Source: Bacillus salipaludis (lineage in GTDB: Bacteria; Bacillota; Bacilli; Bacillales_B; DSM-18226). From it: a DNA stretch of 64,000 nt. The position numbers and the translations under genes are program-made. The notes under the pieces are model-generated. The model made no database searches and had not been told where the DNA came from. It saw nothing but the letters and a program-made list of their open reading frames with translations. Positions 1 to 9,065 of this stretch are shown one piece after another. Where the stretch lies: NCBI RefSeq assembly GCF_004358205.1, contig NZ_SMYO01000004.1, positions 460,816 through 524,815 on the forward strand, in the 5' to 3' direction. Positions within the stretch are counted from its first letter, which is position 1. Every line of letters begins with the position of its first letter.

Positions 1-1
1 C

Positions 2-856
2 GCTTCAGGTTCTACACACGTAAGAACTCATGTAGATATTTATCCTGAAGTGGGGATACAAAACTTAGAAGGAGTTCAATTAGCATTAGAATCGTATTCT
101 AATAAACTAAGTTCCGAAATTGTTGCCTTTGCTCAACATGGCTTGCTCCGTCCCGGTACAATTCAGCTTATTAGAGATGCAGTACGCAATGGAGCAGGGA
201 TTGTTGGTTCGGTAGATCCAGCGACAGTGGATAACAATATTGAAGAATCATTAGTTCAGTTAATGGACATCGCAGTGGAGGGAAATGCAGATATCGATCT
301 TCACCTACATGATCCCGGTCACTTAGGAACTTTTACGATGAAACGGCTTGCCTATTTAACAAAGGAAGCTGGCTGGGAAGGTAGAGTAGCAATCAGTCAT
401 GCTTTTGGACTTGGGGATGTATCGACAGGAGAAGCGTTTGAAGTTGCGCAAATTTTGAAAGATGCCGGTATTTCGATTGTAACAAGTGTTCCAATCGGCA
501 GGGCGATTCCTCCAGTTAAATCCCTGACAGAGTGGGGAGTGGAAGTAGCAGTAGGAAATGACAATATTTATGATTCATGGTGGCCAACAGGAAATGGGGA
601 TGTTCTTGAAAGAGCTGGACGCCTATTAGAGTATTTCAGATGGACAGATGAGGTATCACTCTCTCAGGCGTTGAAATATATAACCGGCGGTATAACCCCA
701 CTAAACAAAGAAGGTAACCAAGTTTGGCCAAAGGCAGGAGATTCGGCCAATATGGTTCTAATCGATGCCAGCTGTTCGGCCGAAGCAATAGCAAGACGAT
801 CAAAAAGATCCGCAGTATTTTTTAATGGAAATCTTGTCTCCGGTTCATTAAAGTAA
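2..856 (+). CDS. Amidohydrolase, cytosine deaminase/AtzC-like (5' end outside window)
   Basis: C-terminal part of a metal-dependent amidohydrolase. The reading frame is open from base 2 and encodes HVRTHVD ahead of the first internal ATG at 50, so the start and the N-terminal HxH metal motif lie left of the window. Visible motifs are AFAQHG, the GSVDPAT block, HLHDPG (metal His and an acidic residue), SHAFG and a late GND aspartate motif. From memory the HxHD and VDPAT blocks resemble AtzC (N-isopropylammelide hydrolase) more than E. coli CodA. It is a paralogue of the genes at 10726 and 11987. Expected reaction is hydrolysis of a C-N bond on an N-heterocycle or cyclic amide; the substrate is not known. 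Confidence 0.85.
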   Translation, partial: ASGSTHVRTHVDIYPEVGIQNLEGVQLALESYSNKLSSEIVAFAQHGLLRPGTIQLIRDAVRNGAGIVGSVDPATVDNNIEESLVQLMDIAVEGNADIDLHLHDPGHLGTFTMKRLAYLTKEAGWEGRVAISHAFGLGDVSTGEAFEVAQILKDAGISIVTSVPIGRAIPPVKSLTEWGVEVAVGNDNIYDSWWPTGNGDVLERAGRLLEYFRWTDEVSLSQALKYITGGITPLNKEGNQVWPKAGDSANMVLIDASCSAEAIARRSKRSAVFFNGNLVSGSLK

Positions 857-890
857 CAAACTCACTCGCATTCAATTATAATTTAGTTTA

Positions 891-929
891 TGAAAAAGGA
901 TCTCTGGGAGCCCCAGATTTCCTTTTTCA
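891..929 (+). terminator. Rho-independent terminator after the first amidohydrolase
   Basis: Long inverted repeat (TGAAAAAGGA.TCTCTGGG pairing with CCCAGATTTCCTTTTTCA) with an AGC loop and a T-rich 3' arm, 35 bp after the stop codon. Confidence 0.75.
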
Positions 930-953
930 TTTATTAAAATTAAGGACTGGTAA

Positions 954-1901
954 ATGATGATCCGAAATTATCTTCTTTTGTTATTCTGTGTTACTTGCTG
1001 GGGCAGTAATTTTATATTCGGAGCGATATTGGTAAAAGAATTCTCTCCCATGCTTCTTTCCGCTTTAAGGTTATTTTTTATTGCGATTTTTATCGTGATA
1101 TACGCACTTAAATGTAAAAAATGGAAAAGGATTGATCGAAAAGACTGGTTGTTTTTTATTTTATTGGGGTTGGTCGGTGTATTTATAAACCATTGGACCT
1201 TTTATGCTGCGCTTGAAACAGCCGATCCGACAACATCCGCTATAATATTAGCCTTAGCCCCTATTACAACGGCTTTATTAGCTTCCGTTTTTCTTGGGGA
1301 AAAACTTACATTAAATTTATCAATCGGGATGATTATGGCTTTTATGGGAGTTTTCTTTGTGATTACAAATGGGGATCATCTTCATTTTTCAATTGGCATT
1401 GTATGGATTTTTATTACGATGCTCTCTTTTTCCATTTCAATGATTATGGTAAAAAAGCTAACGGAACGCTATCATTCTATTACCATCACTGTATATTCTA
1501 CAATAATCGGTTTTAGCAGTTTAGCTCCAGTTGCCCTCACAACGGAATCTCCCCTTAAGATGAGCAGAGATTATGGTCCTTGGATTTTATTAATTATTAC
1601 TGCCATCATCATGCATGGAGTTTGTACGTTAATTTGGAACAGCCAAATTGAAAAGGTAGGGGCTTCAAAGGCTTCATTGTTTATGAATTTGGAACCTTTT
1701 ATTGCAATGATTGTCGGCCTGATTGTTTTAAAAATTAACATTACACGCTCGCAAATTTTAGGTTCTATCTTAATCATTATCGGGGTAATAATCGCAACAC
1801 AGTTAAAGGATAAACTGGTTAACAAAGAAAACAGCTTGGTAAATTACCAAGAATACGTAGATGCTATTAAGAATCTGAAAAGACATAAAAGAGAGTACTG
1901 A
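954..1901 (+). CDS. EamA/DMT-family transporter
   Basis: Integral membrane protein of 315 residues with about ten hydrophobic segments arranged as two EamA-type halves; the motif CWGSNFIFGAILVKE in TM1 is typical of the drug/metabolite transporter superfamily. Such proteins usually export amino acids, nucleobases or other small metabolites across the cytoplasmic membrane; the substrate cannot be read from sequence. The C-terminus is a hydrophilic tail of about 30 residues. It follows the amidohydrolase gene on the same strand but beyond a terminator, so it probably has its own promoter. Two adjacent ATG codons stand at 954 and 957; the ribosome site (AAGGACTGG) is weak. Confidence 0.85.
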   Translation: MMIRNYLLLLFCVTCWGSNFIFGAILVKEFSPMLLSALRLFFIAIFIVIYALKCKKWKRIDRKDWLFFILLGLVGVFINHWTFYAALETADPTTSAIILALAPITTALLASVFLGEKLTLNLSIGMIMAFMGVFFVITNGDHLHFSIGIVWIFITMLSFSISMIMVKKLTERYHSITITVYSTIIGFSSLAPVALTTESPLKMSRDYGPWILLIITAIIMHGVCTLIWNSQIEKVGASKASLFMNLEPFIAMIVGLIVLKINITRSQILGSILIIIGVIIATQLKDKLVNKENSLVNYQEYVDAIKNLKRHKREY

Positions 1902-1920
1902 AAATATCAGTACTCTCTTT
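1888..1920. terminator. Bidirectional terminator between convergent genes
   Basis: Perfect 14-bp stem AAAGAGAGTACTGA / TCAGTACTCTCTTT with loop AAATA. It overlaps the stop codon of the EamA gene and lies 5 bp beyond the end of the convergent symporter gene. Confidence 0.85.
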
Positions 1921-1925
1921 TATGA

Positions 1926-3239
1926 CTACGAAGACGGTTTCTTTTTATGGAAAAGTAATGTAGAGATAAAATGGATTAAACAAATACACAATGGGACAAA
2001 AAAACTAATCCATATCGTTTGAAAACTACCTGCAGAGGGCATGAATAGAAGGCCTGCAATGGTCCCAACCAATGCTGCGAAAGGAATGATGGCAGGAAGT
2101 ATTTTTTTACTTAGAATAATATAAAGCATGGGTATGATGACGGATGCATAAATATTACCAAAGAAAAATAACAATTCAATTGGTTTTGGCGGCAAGATGC
2201 TTACGACTATTAACAAAATAAGACAAATTGAACCGGAAAAAACATAGGTCCATTTCCATTTTTCATTTTCGGTTTGCTCATGGAAATACCCAATCATGTT
2301 TCGAACCATCAATACTGTAACTGAGTGTAATCCTGAACTTAAGGCGGACAAAATGACACAAAAACAAAATAATATAAACAAAACAATTAATAGGTTTGAT
2401 TGAATTTTATTAACTAACTCCAACAGGATTGTATAAATATTTTTGAAACCTCTTCCGAAAATGGCAATAAAAATTAGAGTGGATATTGAAAGAGGAATCG
2501 TTGCCCATAAAAATCCTGTAAGAGTGAAGGTTATTCGAATTTTTTCTTTTTGAATGATAAATAATCTCTGCCACGTAGCACAATCGAATAGAGCTTGACC
2601 GATCCCAATAATGATTGCTGCAAGAAAAAACCAAATGGCATCATAATTTTTAAAATATAACAAATAGGGATGATACAGCTTAACCCCATCGTAGACAGGG
2701 TAGACACCTTCTTGAATGAAAAAATAGACGGGAATAACAATGACAGCTCCGAAAACAAGGGTAATCGTCACACCGGAAAGCCGATGGAGCCATTGCATTC
2801 CGCCTACACCGCTAAATAAAAAACAAATGAATAAAAAGATAAGCAGTCCGATGGAAATAGGAAAGGGAAAGAGAAGATGCAAGAGGATCCCTGCCCCCAG
2901 TGCCTGGATAAAAATTGAATAGAGGCTTGTTATAAATAATAAGGCCATCATGATCCAAAAGCCGGTTGGAGAAAGTTTCGATTGTAATACATCGCCAATC
3001 GTTTGATGGTCTCTGTACTTGGCACAAATTTTTTGAGCAAGAAAACCGAAAAAAATAAGTGCAAAAGCACCCATTAACGAATAAACGATTACTCCGGAAA
3101 GCCCGTATTTCATTAATGATTCTGGTGAAGATAAAATCGTATTCCCTGTTACCCAACGAGCGAGCAGACTTACAATTCCATAGCCAACACCAAGTTTGAC
3201 TGTACCTGCAATATATATATGATATTTTTCTTTATTCAA
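1926..3239 (-). CDS. Sodium:solute symporter (SSS) family-like membrane protein
   Basis: A 437-residue protein with about 11-12 transmembrane segments. The segment GQALFDCATWQRLFIIQKEK matches the conserved loop of SSS transporters (aspartate followed by WQR), and the N-terminus has the usual GYGI-type first helix. It likely carries a small organic solute with Na+. It is the last gene of an operon with a histidine kinase and an AraC-type response regulator, only 3 bp after the regulator. That arrangement suggests either a regulated target or a co-sensor. Substrate unknown; it may belong to the same pathway as the adjacent peptide-type ABC importer and amidohydrolases. Confidence 0.75.
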   Translation of the reverse strand: MNKEKYHIYIAGTVKLGVGYGIVSLLARWVTGNTILSSPESLMKYGLSGVIVYSLMGAFALIFFGFLAQKICAKYRDHQTIGDVLQSKLSPTGFWIMMALLFITSLYSIFIQALGAGILLHLLFPFPISIGLLIFLFICFLFSGVGGMQWLHRLSGVTITLVFGAVIVIPVYFFIQEGVYPVYDGVKLYHPYLLYFKNYDAIWFFLAAIIIGIGQALFDCATWQRLFIIQKEKIRITFTLTGFLWATIPLSISTLIFIAIFGRGFKNIYTILLELVNKIQSNLLIVLFILFCFCVILSALSSGLHSVTVLMVRNMIGYFHEQTENEKWKWTYVFSGSICLILLIVVSILPPKPIELLFFFGNIYASVIIPMLYIILSKKILPAIIPFAALVGTIAGLLFMPSAGSFQTIWISFFVPLCICLIHFISTLLFHKKKPSS

Positions 3240-3242
3240 TCC

Positions 3243-3929
3243 TTAAATCTCCTTTAAACGATAATCACGTGGTGATTTCCCCGTCATTTTACGAAACATT
3301 TGGCTAAAATAATGCTGACTATTAAATCCACATTTCTCTGATATTCCATTAATACTCATATCAGGACATTCAATTAACATTTTTTGTGCTGCTTTTAAAC
3401 GAACTTCATTCAAATATTCTGAAAATCCCATTCCAACCTCTTCTTGAAACTTGCGGCTTAAATAGGCAGGATTTATATGGATTTTTGAAGCTAAATAATT
3501 TAAAGTTAGTTTCTCATTAAATTCGCTTTGAATAATTTGAACAGCTTGATAAATAAGGTCGGAATAGCTGCCAATTCGCTCGTATTTTATAAGGACTTTA
3601 TAAAGATCATCTTCAATTACAGGTTTTGTAATATAATCAACGACACCAAGTCTAATCGATGTCCGGGCATATTCGAAATCTTGGAAAGCCGTTACGATTA
3701 TGATATCGAGCGTATAAGTTTTGGATAATTCTTCTGCTAACTCCAACCCATTTTTCCCTGGCAGGTGAATATCCAGAAATGCAAGGGTTATATTATTGGA
3801 ATGCATAATTTGGATGGCTTGAGATGCATCCTGTGCTTTGAATAGATTCCATGAGGGAAACCTATTACTAATTAAATAGTCTAATTGCTCTAATTCCAAT
3901 GGTTCATCGTCTACAAGTAAAACATTCAT
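3243..3929 (-). CDS. Response regulator, receiver plus AraC-type DNA-binding domain
   Basis: 228 residues. An N-terminal receiver (VDDEP at the start, phosphoacceptor in FLDIHLPG near residue 54, the threonine of IVTAFQ, lysine in TKPV) is followed by a linker and a C-terminal AraC/XylS double helix-turn-helix ending in the signature CGFNSQHYFSQMFRKMTGKS. This is the YesN-like class that pairs with LytS/YesM-like kinases. The ribosome site GGAGG precedes the ATG. The gene starts 18 bp after the kinase gene and is followed after 3 bp by the symporter, so the three are one operon. Likely targets are the symporter and perhaps the neighbouring transport or amidohydrolase genes. Confidence 0.9.
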   Translation of the reverse strand: MNVLLVDDEPLELEQLDYLISNRFPSWNLFKAQDASQAIQIMHSNNITLAFLDIHLPGKNGLELAEELSKTYTLDIIIVTAFQDFEYARTSIRLGVVDYITKPVIEDDLYKVLIKYERIGSYSDLIYQAVQIIQSEFNEKLTLNYLASKIHINPAYLSRKFQEEVGMGFSEYLNEVRLKAAQKMLIECPDMSINGISEKCGFNSQHYFSQMFRKMTGKSPRDYRLKEI

Positions 3930-3947
3930 GGGGTTTCCTCCGTTTTC

Positions 3948-4700
3948 TTACGTTTCCTCCAGCGTCTTAAATGGGAATATGGCAGTAACGGTTGTACCGT
4001 CACCAGTATTTGATAACTGAATTGCAGTATGTTCGTTAGGAAATAACAATTTTAACCTTTTTTCAATATTCCCTAATCCCAATCCACCTTCATTACTCTG
4101 AAATTGTTGAGCAAGGTTAGTGGAATTGTTCCATACTGATACTAGAACATTCTGATTCTTTTGAACAATATCGATTTTTAAAATAGCTTCTCCAGGAATT
4201 TTTTCGAAGGAGTGTTTAAATGCATTTTCCACAAAGGTCTGAATCATAAAAGGAATCATTACTGCATGTTTTACATTAGGTTCAATGGAAATATGAAATT
4301 TTAGTCTGTCTCTGAAACGAACTTTTTGAATTTCTAAATAATAACCTGAATAAATTAATTCTTCTTCAATGGTGATAATGGATTCGTTTTTTTGGTATTT
4401 GTATTTTAGCAATTTCGAAAGGGTTTCAATCGAGTTGATTAATTCAGTTTTTCGATCAAGCCTGGCTAAACTTAAAATAGAATTCAATGTATTAAAAAAG
4501 AAATGCGGCTGTATTTCTTGATTTAATTGATTATAGAGCGCAGTTTGCAGCTCTCGTTCAAGAGCAATTTCTCTTGTTTGTTTTTCTAGAAGATCAATTC
4601 GTTTTTCAAAAATAATTAAAAAGAGTAAGGTGAAGGCACCTAATAATGGTGCTAATATACACAACATAATATAGATGGAGAAAGCATCTAAGGTTAGCAT
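3948..4700 (-). CDS. Sensor histidine kinase, LytS/YehU type, minimal sensor
   Basis: 250 residues. One hydrophobic helix (about residues 8-31) is followed by a coiled-coil stretch and a His_kinase domain with the phosphoacceptor motif QPHFFFNTLNSI, then an ATPase domain with N-box FVENAFKHSF and G-box GGLGLGN. There is no extracellular sensor domain, which is unusual for a membrane kinase. The signal may be intramembrane or supplied by a partner such as the symporter encoded two genes downstream. It is the first gene of the kinase-regulator-symporter operon. Confidence 0.9.
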   Translation of the reverse strand: MLTLDAFSIYIMLCILAPLLGAFTLLFLIIFEKRIDLLEKQTREIALERELQTALYNQLNQEIQPHFFFNTLNSILSLARLDRKTELINSIETLSKLLKYKYQKNESIITIEEELIYSGYYLEIQKVRFRDRLKFHISIEPNVKHAVMIPFMIQTFVENAFKHSFEKIPGEAILKIDIVQKNQNVLVSVWNNSTNLAQQFQSNEGGLGLGNIEKRLKLLFPNEHTAIQLSNTGDGTTVTAIFPFKTLEET

Positions 4701-4726
4701 TTACAACATTCTCCTTTAGAGAATAC

Positions 4727-4752
4727 AAAAAGAGAGCGGGAACTCTCTTTTT
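4727..4752 (-). terminator. Terminator of the peptide-type ABC operon
   Basis: Stem AAAAAGAGAG / CTCTCTTTTT around a short loop, located between the end of the ABC operon (4809) and the start of the kinase gene. The minus strand ends in a T tract. Confidence 0.75.
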
Positions 4753-4808
4753 TAATTTTACTATTATTTTATAAAATAAAAACCTTCTTGCAAATAAGAT
4801 GAGTCTGA

Positions 4809-5804
4809 TTAATGTTGGAATTCCTCCGCGAAATGACAGCTGACGTAATGGTTTCTTTTCATTTCCCTAAGGGCTGGTTCCTCTGTTTTACATTTACTTG
4901 TAGCAAACGGGCAGCGTGTATGAAAACGGCACCCTGTTGGAGGATTAATAGGTGACGGAACATCTCCCTTTAGTAAAATCCTTTCCTTTTTGATCTCGGG
5001 ATTTGGGACAGGAATAGCTGATAATAATGCATTTGTGTAGGGGTGCAGCGGTGAATCGAATAAGTCTTTTTTCTCCGCAATTTCTACGACTTTTCCTAAA
5101 TACATAACCATTACCCGGTCCGAAATATGTCTTACCACACTTAAATCGTGTGAAATAAACAAAAAGGTAAGATGGAATTCCTTTTGCAATTTTTTTAACA
5201 AATTTAGAATTTGCGCTTGGATGGAAACGTCAAGTGCTGAAACCGCTTCATCACATATGATTAATTTAGGGTTTACCGCAAGGGCCCTTGCTATGCCAAT
5301 CCGCTGGCGCTGTCCGCCACTGAATTCATGTGGATAACGATCAAGTGCTTCAGGCGGCAGTCCGACATAATTAAGCAATTCAAGCATCCGTTCCATTCTT
5401 TTTTCTTTAGATACTACTTGTTGAATCGCCATTGCTTCATTCAGTATTTGCTTGATGGTTTGGCGAGGGTTAAGCGATGCGAACGGATCTTGGAAAATAA
5501 CCTGCAGATCGCCACGTAATTTTCGCATTTGGCTTTTATTTAACTCAAGGACATTATGGTCTTCAAAGTAAACTTTTCCACCCGTTGGTTCATCCAACCG
5601 AAGGATCGCCCTGCCTGTAGTGGATTTGCCGCATCCAGACTCACCGACAATACTTAAAGTTTCCCCTTCATATATATGAAAGGAGACATCATCAACGGCC
5701 TTTACATAGGATTTTGGTTTAAACATGGAGTCTGTTTTAACCGGAAAATATTGCTTTAGATGCTCCACTTGTAAAAGAAGTTTTTTGTCTGCAGTTGCCG
5801 CCAT
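4809..5804 (-). CDS. Oligopeptide/dipeptide-type ABC transporter ATP-binding protein (OppF/DppF-like)
   Basis: 331 residues from the chosen start. Contains Walker [10 protein letters not shown], signature SGGQRQRIGIARAL, Walker B LIICDEAVSALD, the switch histidine SHDLSVV and the C-terminal oligopeptide transporter region with the cysteine cluster CRFHTRCPFATSKC that can bind an iron-sulfur cluster in this family. It energises import at the cytoplasmic face of the membrane. An upstream in-frame ATG at 5864 would overlap the previous gene; the ATG at 5804 has AGGAGG 10 bp upstream and begins 2 bp after the preceding stop. Fourth gene of the importer operon. Confidence 0.95.
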   Translation of the reverse strand: MAATADKKLLLQVEHLKQYFPVKTDSMFKPKSYVKAVDDVSFHIYEGETLSIVGESGCGKSTTGRAILRLDEPTGGKVYFEDHNVLELNKSQMRKLRGDLQVIFQDPFASLNPRQTIKQILNEAMAIQQVVSKEKRMERMLELLNYVGLPPEALDRYPHEFSGGQRQRIGIARALAVNPKLIICDEAVSALDVSIQAQILNLLKKLQKEFHLTFLFISHDLSVVRHISDRVMVMYLGKVVEIAEKKDLFDSPLHPYTNALLSAIPVPNPEIKKERILLKGDVPSPINPPTGCRFHTRCPFATSKCKTEEPALREMKRNHYVSCHFAEEFQH

Positions 5805-5806
5805 TA

Positions 5807-6829
5807 TTACACAACCTCCTCTTCTTGGGGATGTGCTGTCCATTGATCTGTAAATTTCCAGCAACGAACCTTCACATTGTCTTCGAGTTCAATCAAATCG
5901 GGAAGTTTTGTTTCACAAAGAGGCTGCCTGAATGGGCAACGTGATGCAAAACGGCAGCCTTCCGGCATATTGTATGGACTTGGTACCGTACCCTCAATGG
6001 TCTGTAATTCATCCCTGTCTTCATGAATCTTTGGCAAGGATTCCAATAATCCCTGTGTATATGGGTGTTGTGGATTGGAAAAAATCTTTTCCGTTGGCGC
6101 ATGTTCGACAATATTCCCTGCATACATGACGGCAACTGTATCACATGTTTCCGCGACAACACCCAAATCGTGTGTAATCATTATAACGCCCATACCGAGT
6201 TTTGTTTGAAGATCCTTAATTAGTTCTAAAATTTGCGCCTGAATGGTTACATCCAATGCTGTTGTCGGCTCGTCGGCAATTAAAACTTCAGGTGTACAGG
6301 CAAGCGCCATCGCGATCATTACCCGCTGACGCATTCCTCCGCTTAGTTGAAACGGCTCTTGTTTAGCACGTTTTTCGGGAGATGGAATTCCAACCAATTT
6401 AAGCATCTCAACTGCCTTATTCCAGGCATCCTTTTTCCCCATTTTTTGATGTAGCCTAACTGCTTCAGCTATTTGTTCCCCAACACTAATAACCGGATTA
6501 AGGGATGTCATTGGTTCCTGGAAAATCATCGAAATTTCGTTGCCGCGAATCTTAAGCATTTCTGATTCTGAAATGCTTACTAAATCCTTACCTTTAAAAA
6601 GGATAGAGCCGTCGGCGATTTTTCCTGGAGGAGAGGGAATAAGCCTTAATAGTGAAAGGGAAGTCATACTTTTTCCACATCCAGATTCACCGACTATTCC
6701 CAATGTCTCTCCTTTATGGAGGGTAAAATCAATTCCATTCACAGCTTTACTTATTCCTCGTTTTGTATGGAAATGAGTTTTGAGTCCTTTAACTTCTAAA
6801 ATAACTTCCTTTTTTCCTTTCAAGTCCAT
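5807..6829 (-). CDS. Oligopeptide/dipeptide-type ABC transporter ATP-binding protein (OppD/DppD-like)
   Basis: 340 residues. Walker [10 protein letters not shown], signature [16 protein letters not shown], Walker [13 protein letters not shown], switch histidine THDLGVV, and the C-terminal cysteine motif [14 protein letters not shown] of the OppD/DppD group. It forms the ATPase heterodimer with the next gene product. It lies 10 bp after the permease gene, with ribosome site AGGTGGTGA before the ATG. The substrate need not be a peptide: importers of this class also carry nickel, glycosides and modified amino acids. Confidence 0.95.
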   Translation of the reverse strand: MDLKGKKEVILEVKGLKTHFHTKRGISKAVNGIDFTLHKGETLGIVGESGCGKSMTSLSLLRLIPSPPGKIADGSILFKGKDLVSISESEMLKIRGNEISMIFQEPMTSLNPVISVGEQIAEAVRLHQKMGKKDAWNKAVEMLKLVGIPSPEKRAKQEPFQLSGGMRQRVMIAMALACTPEVLIADEPTTALDVTIQAQILELIKDLQTKLGMGVIMITHDLGVVAETCDTVAVMYAGNIVEHAPTEKIFSNPQHPYTQGLLESLPKIHEDRDELQTIEGTVPSPYNMPEGCRFASRCPFRQPLCETKLPDLIELEDNVKVRCWKFTDQWTAHPQEEEVV

Positions 6830-6839
6830 TCACCACCTA

Positions 6840-7760
6840 TTAATTTAGTTCAATCCGTTTATTAAAAAAGCGATAGAAAATATCGACGAATAAATTGACA
6901 ATCACAAAGATAAGAGAGGCAACAAGGACTCCGCCCTGAACCATTGGTAAATCTCTCATTCTGATCGCATCAACGATCATTCTTCCCAGCCCGTTTATCG
7001 CAAAAATAGATTCTGTCAGGACTGTCCCTCCTAATAATGAACCAAATTCCAGACCTACAACGGTGATGACAGGAATGAGTGCATTTCTTAAGGCATGTTT
7101 ATAAATAATGACTTGTTCCCGTAATCCTTTGGCGCGAGCAGTTCTGACATAATCTTGGCGAACGACTTCAAGCATACTGGATCTTGTCATCCTTGCTACA
7201 ATCGCGGCACCGCCTGCTCCTAGAGTAATAGCTGGAAGGATAATATTTTGCCAGCTGTCCCACCCGGCAACAGGTAAGATTTGCAGTTTAACAGAAAAGA
7301 AATACATCATCATCAATGCTAACCAGAAGCTGGGAAGGGAGATGCCTAGTAACGCGACAATCATGACACTGATATCCGTCAGTGTATATTGTTTGATAGC
7401 AGAAATGATTCCGGCAATCATTCCTAAAATAATGGTAATGACGATACTGTAAAATGCGAGCTCCATTGTAATGGGCAGCCTAACCATAATTTCATCCAGC
7501 ACAGGCCGGCTGTTTTTTAATGAAACACCAAAGTCTCCATGGAAAATATTAATCAAGTAATCAAAATATTGAATATATAAAGGCCTATTTAATCCTAGTG
7601 ATTCACGAATCCCCGCAATGGTTGCTTTGGAGGCACCCTCTCCTGCGAGTAATACGGCAGGATCTCCTGGGACCATTTGCATGATTAAAAAGACAACTAG
7701 GGTTACTCCGATCATCACAGGTATGGTTTGAAATAATCGGCGGATTATAAACATTAGCAT
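6840..7760 (-). CDS. ABC transporter permease, DppB/OppB-like
   Basis: 306 residues, six predicted membrane helices, and the binding-protein-dependent permease signature with the EAA-type loop DYVRTARAKGLREQVIIYKHALRNALIPV. The N-terminus FIIRRLFQTIPVMIGVTLVVF is typical of DppB. It forms the membrane channel with the DppC-like protein encoded 30 bp upstream. AGGGGAC lies 10 bp before the ATG at 7760. Confidence 0.95.
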   Translation of the reverse strand: MLMFIIRRLFQTIPVMIGVTLVVFLIMQMVPGDPAVLLAGEGASKATIAGIRESLGLNRPLYIQYFDYLINIFHGDFGVSLKNSRPVLDEIMVRLPITMELAFYSIVITIILGMIAGIISAIKQYTLTDISVMIVALLGISLPSFWLALMMMYFFSVKLQILPVAGWDSWQNIILPAITLGAGGAAIVARMTRSSMLEVVRQDYVRTARAKGLREQVIIYKHALRNALIPVITVVGLEFGSLLGGTVLTESIFAINGLGRMIVDAIRMRDLPMVQGGVLVASLIFVIVNLFVDIFYRFFNKRIELN

Positions 7761-7790
7761 GGATTTTTCAGTCCCCTCTTAAAGGATTTT

Positions 7791-8693
7791 TTATTTTTTC
7801 ATCCGTGGATCAAACGCGTCTCGTAATCCATCTCCAAAAATATTAAAGCCCATTACTAGAATTGAAATAGCGAGGCCCGGGAAAAGAGCCATAAATGGAG
7901 CTGAAAAAATGAAATCTCGACCATTACTAAGCATGGTTCCCCATTCAGGCGAAGGCGGCTGAGCGCCAAGTCCTAAGAAAGATAGACCTGCAGCTGAAAG
8001 AATAGCTGTTGCAAGCCTTAAAGTTCCTTGAACAATAATTGGCGACAAAATATTCGGGAAAATGTGTTTGGTGATAATGGTAAAATCATTTGCTCCTAAG
8101 GAACGAATCGCATCAATATACTCTAAGCGTTTGACTTCAAGTGTCGAACCACGAACAATTCTTGCAAAAAGGGGTACAGAGAAAACACCAACCGCGATTG
8201 TCACGTTGATTAAACTAGGTCCGAGGGCACTAATAATTGCAAGAGCGAGTAAGATACCAGGGAATGCAAGCATAACATCCATGATTCGCATGATGATGGT
8301 ATCCGCCCACTTGCCAAAGTAGCCGGCAATAAGTCCAAAAATAATTCCAAAAAATGCACCGAAAAGAACAGCTGCAAAACCCACTCCCATCGATAAACGC
8401 GAGCCATAAATAATCCTGCTTAAAATATCTCTTCCTTTATCATCCGTTCCCATCCAGTGATGGATGGAAGGAGATTGAAGCTTATGTGTTAAATCAACAT
8501 TGTATGGATCAAATGGTGCAAGTAATGGAGCAAATAATGCAACCAAAATATAAAAGAGAATAATAAATGCTCCGACCATAGCTGCTTTATTATCCATTAA
8601 TATGGAAAGGGACTCCTTCCATTTGGATGATTTCTGATAGGCAACGGTTTGTTTCAAGTTAACGGTTTGTCCGGTTTTAACTTCAACTGACAT
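7791..8693 (-). CDS. ABC transporter permease, DppC/OppC-like
   Basis: 300 residues. A cytoplasmic N-terminus is followed by a first membrane helix and the family sequence FAPLLAPFDPYNVDL, then GTDDKGRDILSRIIYGSR and the EAA loop EYIDAIRSLGANDFTIITKHIFPNI. First gene of the four-gene importer operon (permease, permease, ATPase, ATPase). The start has the strong ribosome site AGGGGGGAA. The operon diverges from the binding-protein gene at 9066. Confidence 0.95.
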   Translation of the reverse strand: MSVEVKTGQTVNLKQTVAYQKSSKWKESLSILMDNKAAMVGAFIILFYILVALFAPLLAPFDPYNVDLTHKLQSPSIHHWMGTDDKGRDILSRIIYGSRLSMGVGFAAVLFGAFFGIIFGLIAGYFGKWADTIIMRIMDVMLAFPGILLALAIISALGPSLINVTIAVGVFSVPLFARIVRGSTLEVKRLEYIDAIRSLGANDFTIITKHIFPNILSPIIVQGTLRLATAILSAAGLSFLGLGAQPPSPEWGTMLSNGRDFIFSAPFMALFPGLAISILVMGFNIFGDGLRDAFDPRMKK

Positions 8694-8778
8694 AAAATTC
8701 CCCCCTGAAATTCATTGTTATATTCATAATGTGTTTACCACTGATTGCCTCCTCTCTTTACCTCCTTCTTTTTTGTAA

Positions 8779-8857
8779 GGCTGTGTTTAACTTGGTTGTT
8801 GATTTCCGCTCCAATCAACTTTGTTTAAAAATCAACATTAGTTCTTTAACAAAGCCT
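8779..8857 (-). repeat. Deleted relic of the dispersed ~240-bp repeat
   Basis: Read on the minus strand this gives the outer arms of the large repeat seen at 22287 and 32062 (GGCTTTGTTAAAG, then GTTGATTTTT, GTTGATTGGAGCGGAAATCAAC and GTTTAACACAGCC) with the GC-rich core missing. The ends are imperfect inverted repeats. It lies in the divergent intergenic region between the permease gene and the binding-protein gene (8694-9065), in which I recognise no gene. Otherwise that region holds only a possible -10 box (TATAAT at 8981-8986) for the rightward gene. Confidence 0.75.
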
Positions 8858-9065
8858 TTTGTAAAAGAATTATTATCAAATTATCAAAATTTCAACCAAT
8901 GTAAAATATTTTTTAAAACAGTTGTCAAAATATTTTAAAAACATGTAAAAATTCTGTAAATATTCAATTTATTATTCTTCTATAATTCAATTAAGCGCAA
9001 GAAGGATTGGTAGAAAAGGTAAATTGCATGTAACATTCAAATTCTTACAAAAAGGGGAGAAGAAA

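Noticed and set aside
8729..8938. 69-codon plus-strand frame in the divergent ABC intergenic region
   Set aside because: Overlaps the repeat relic and lacks a ribosome site.
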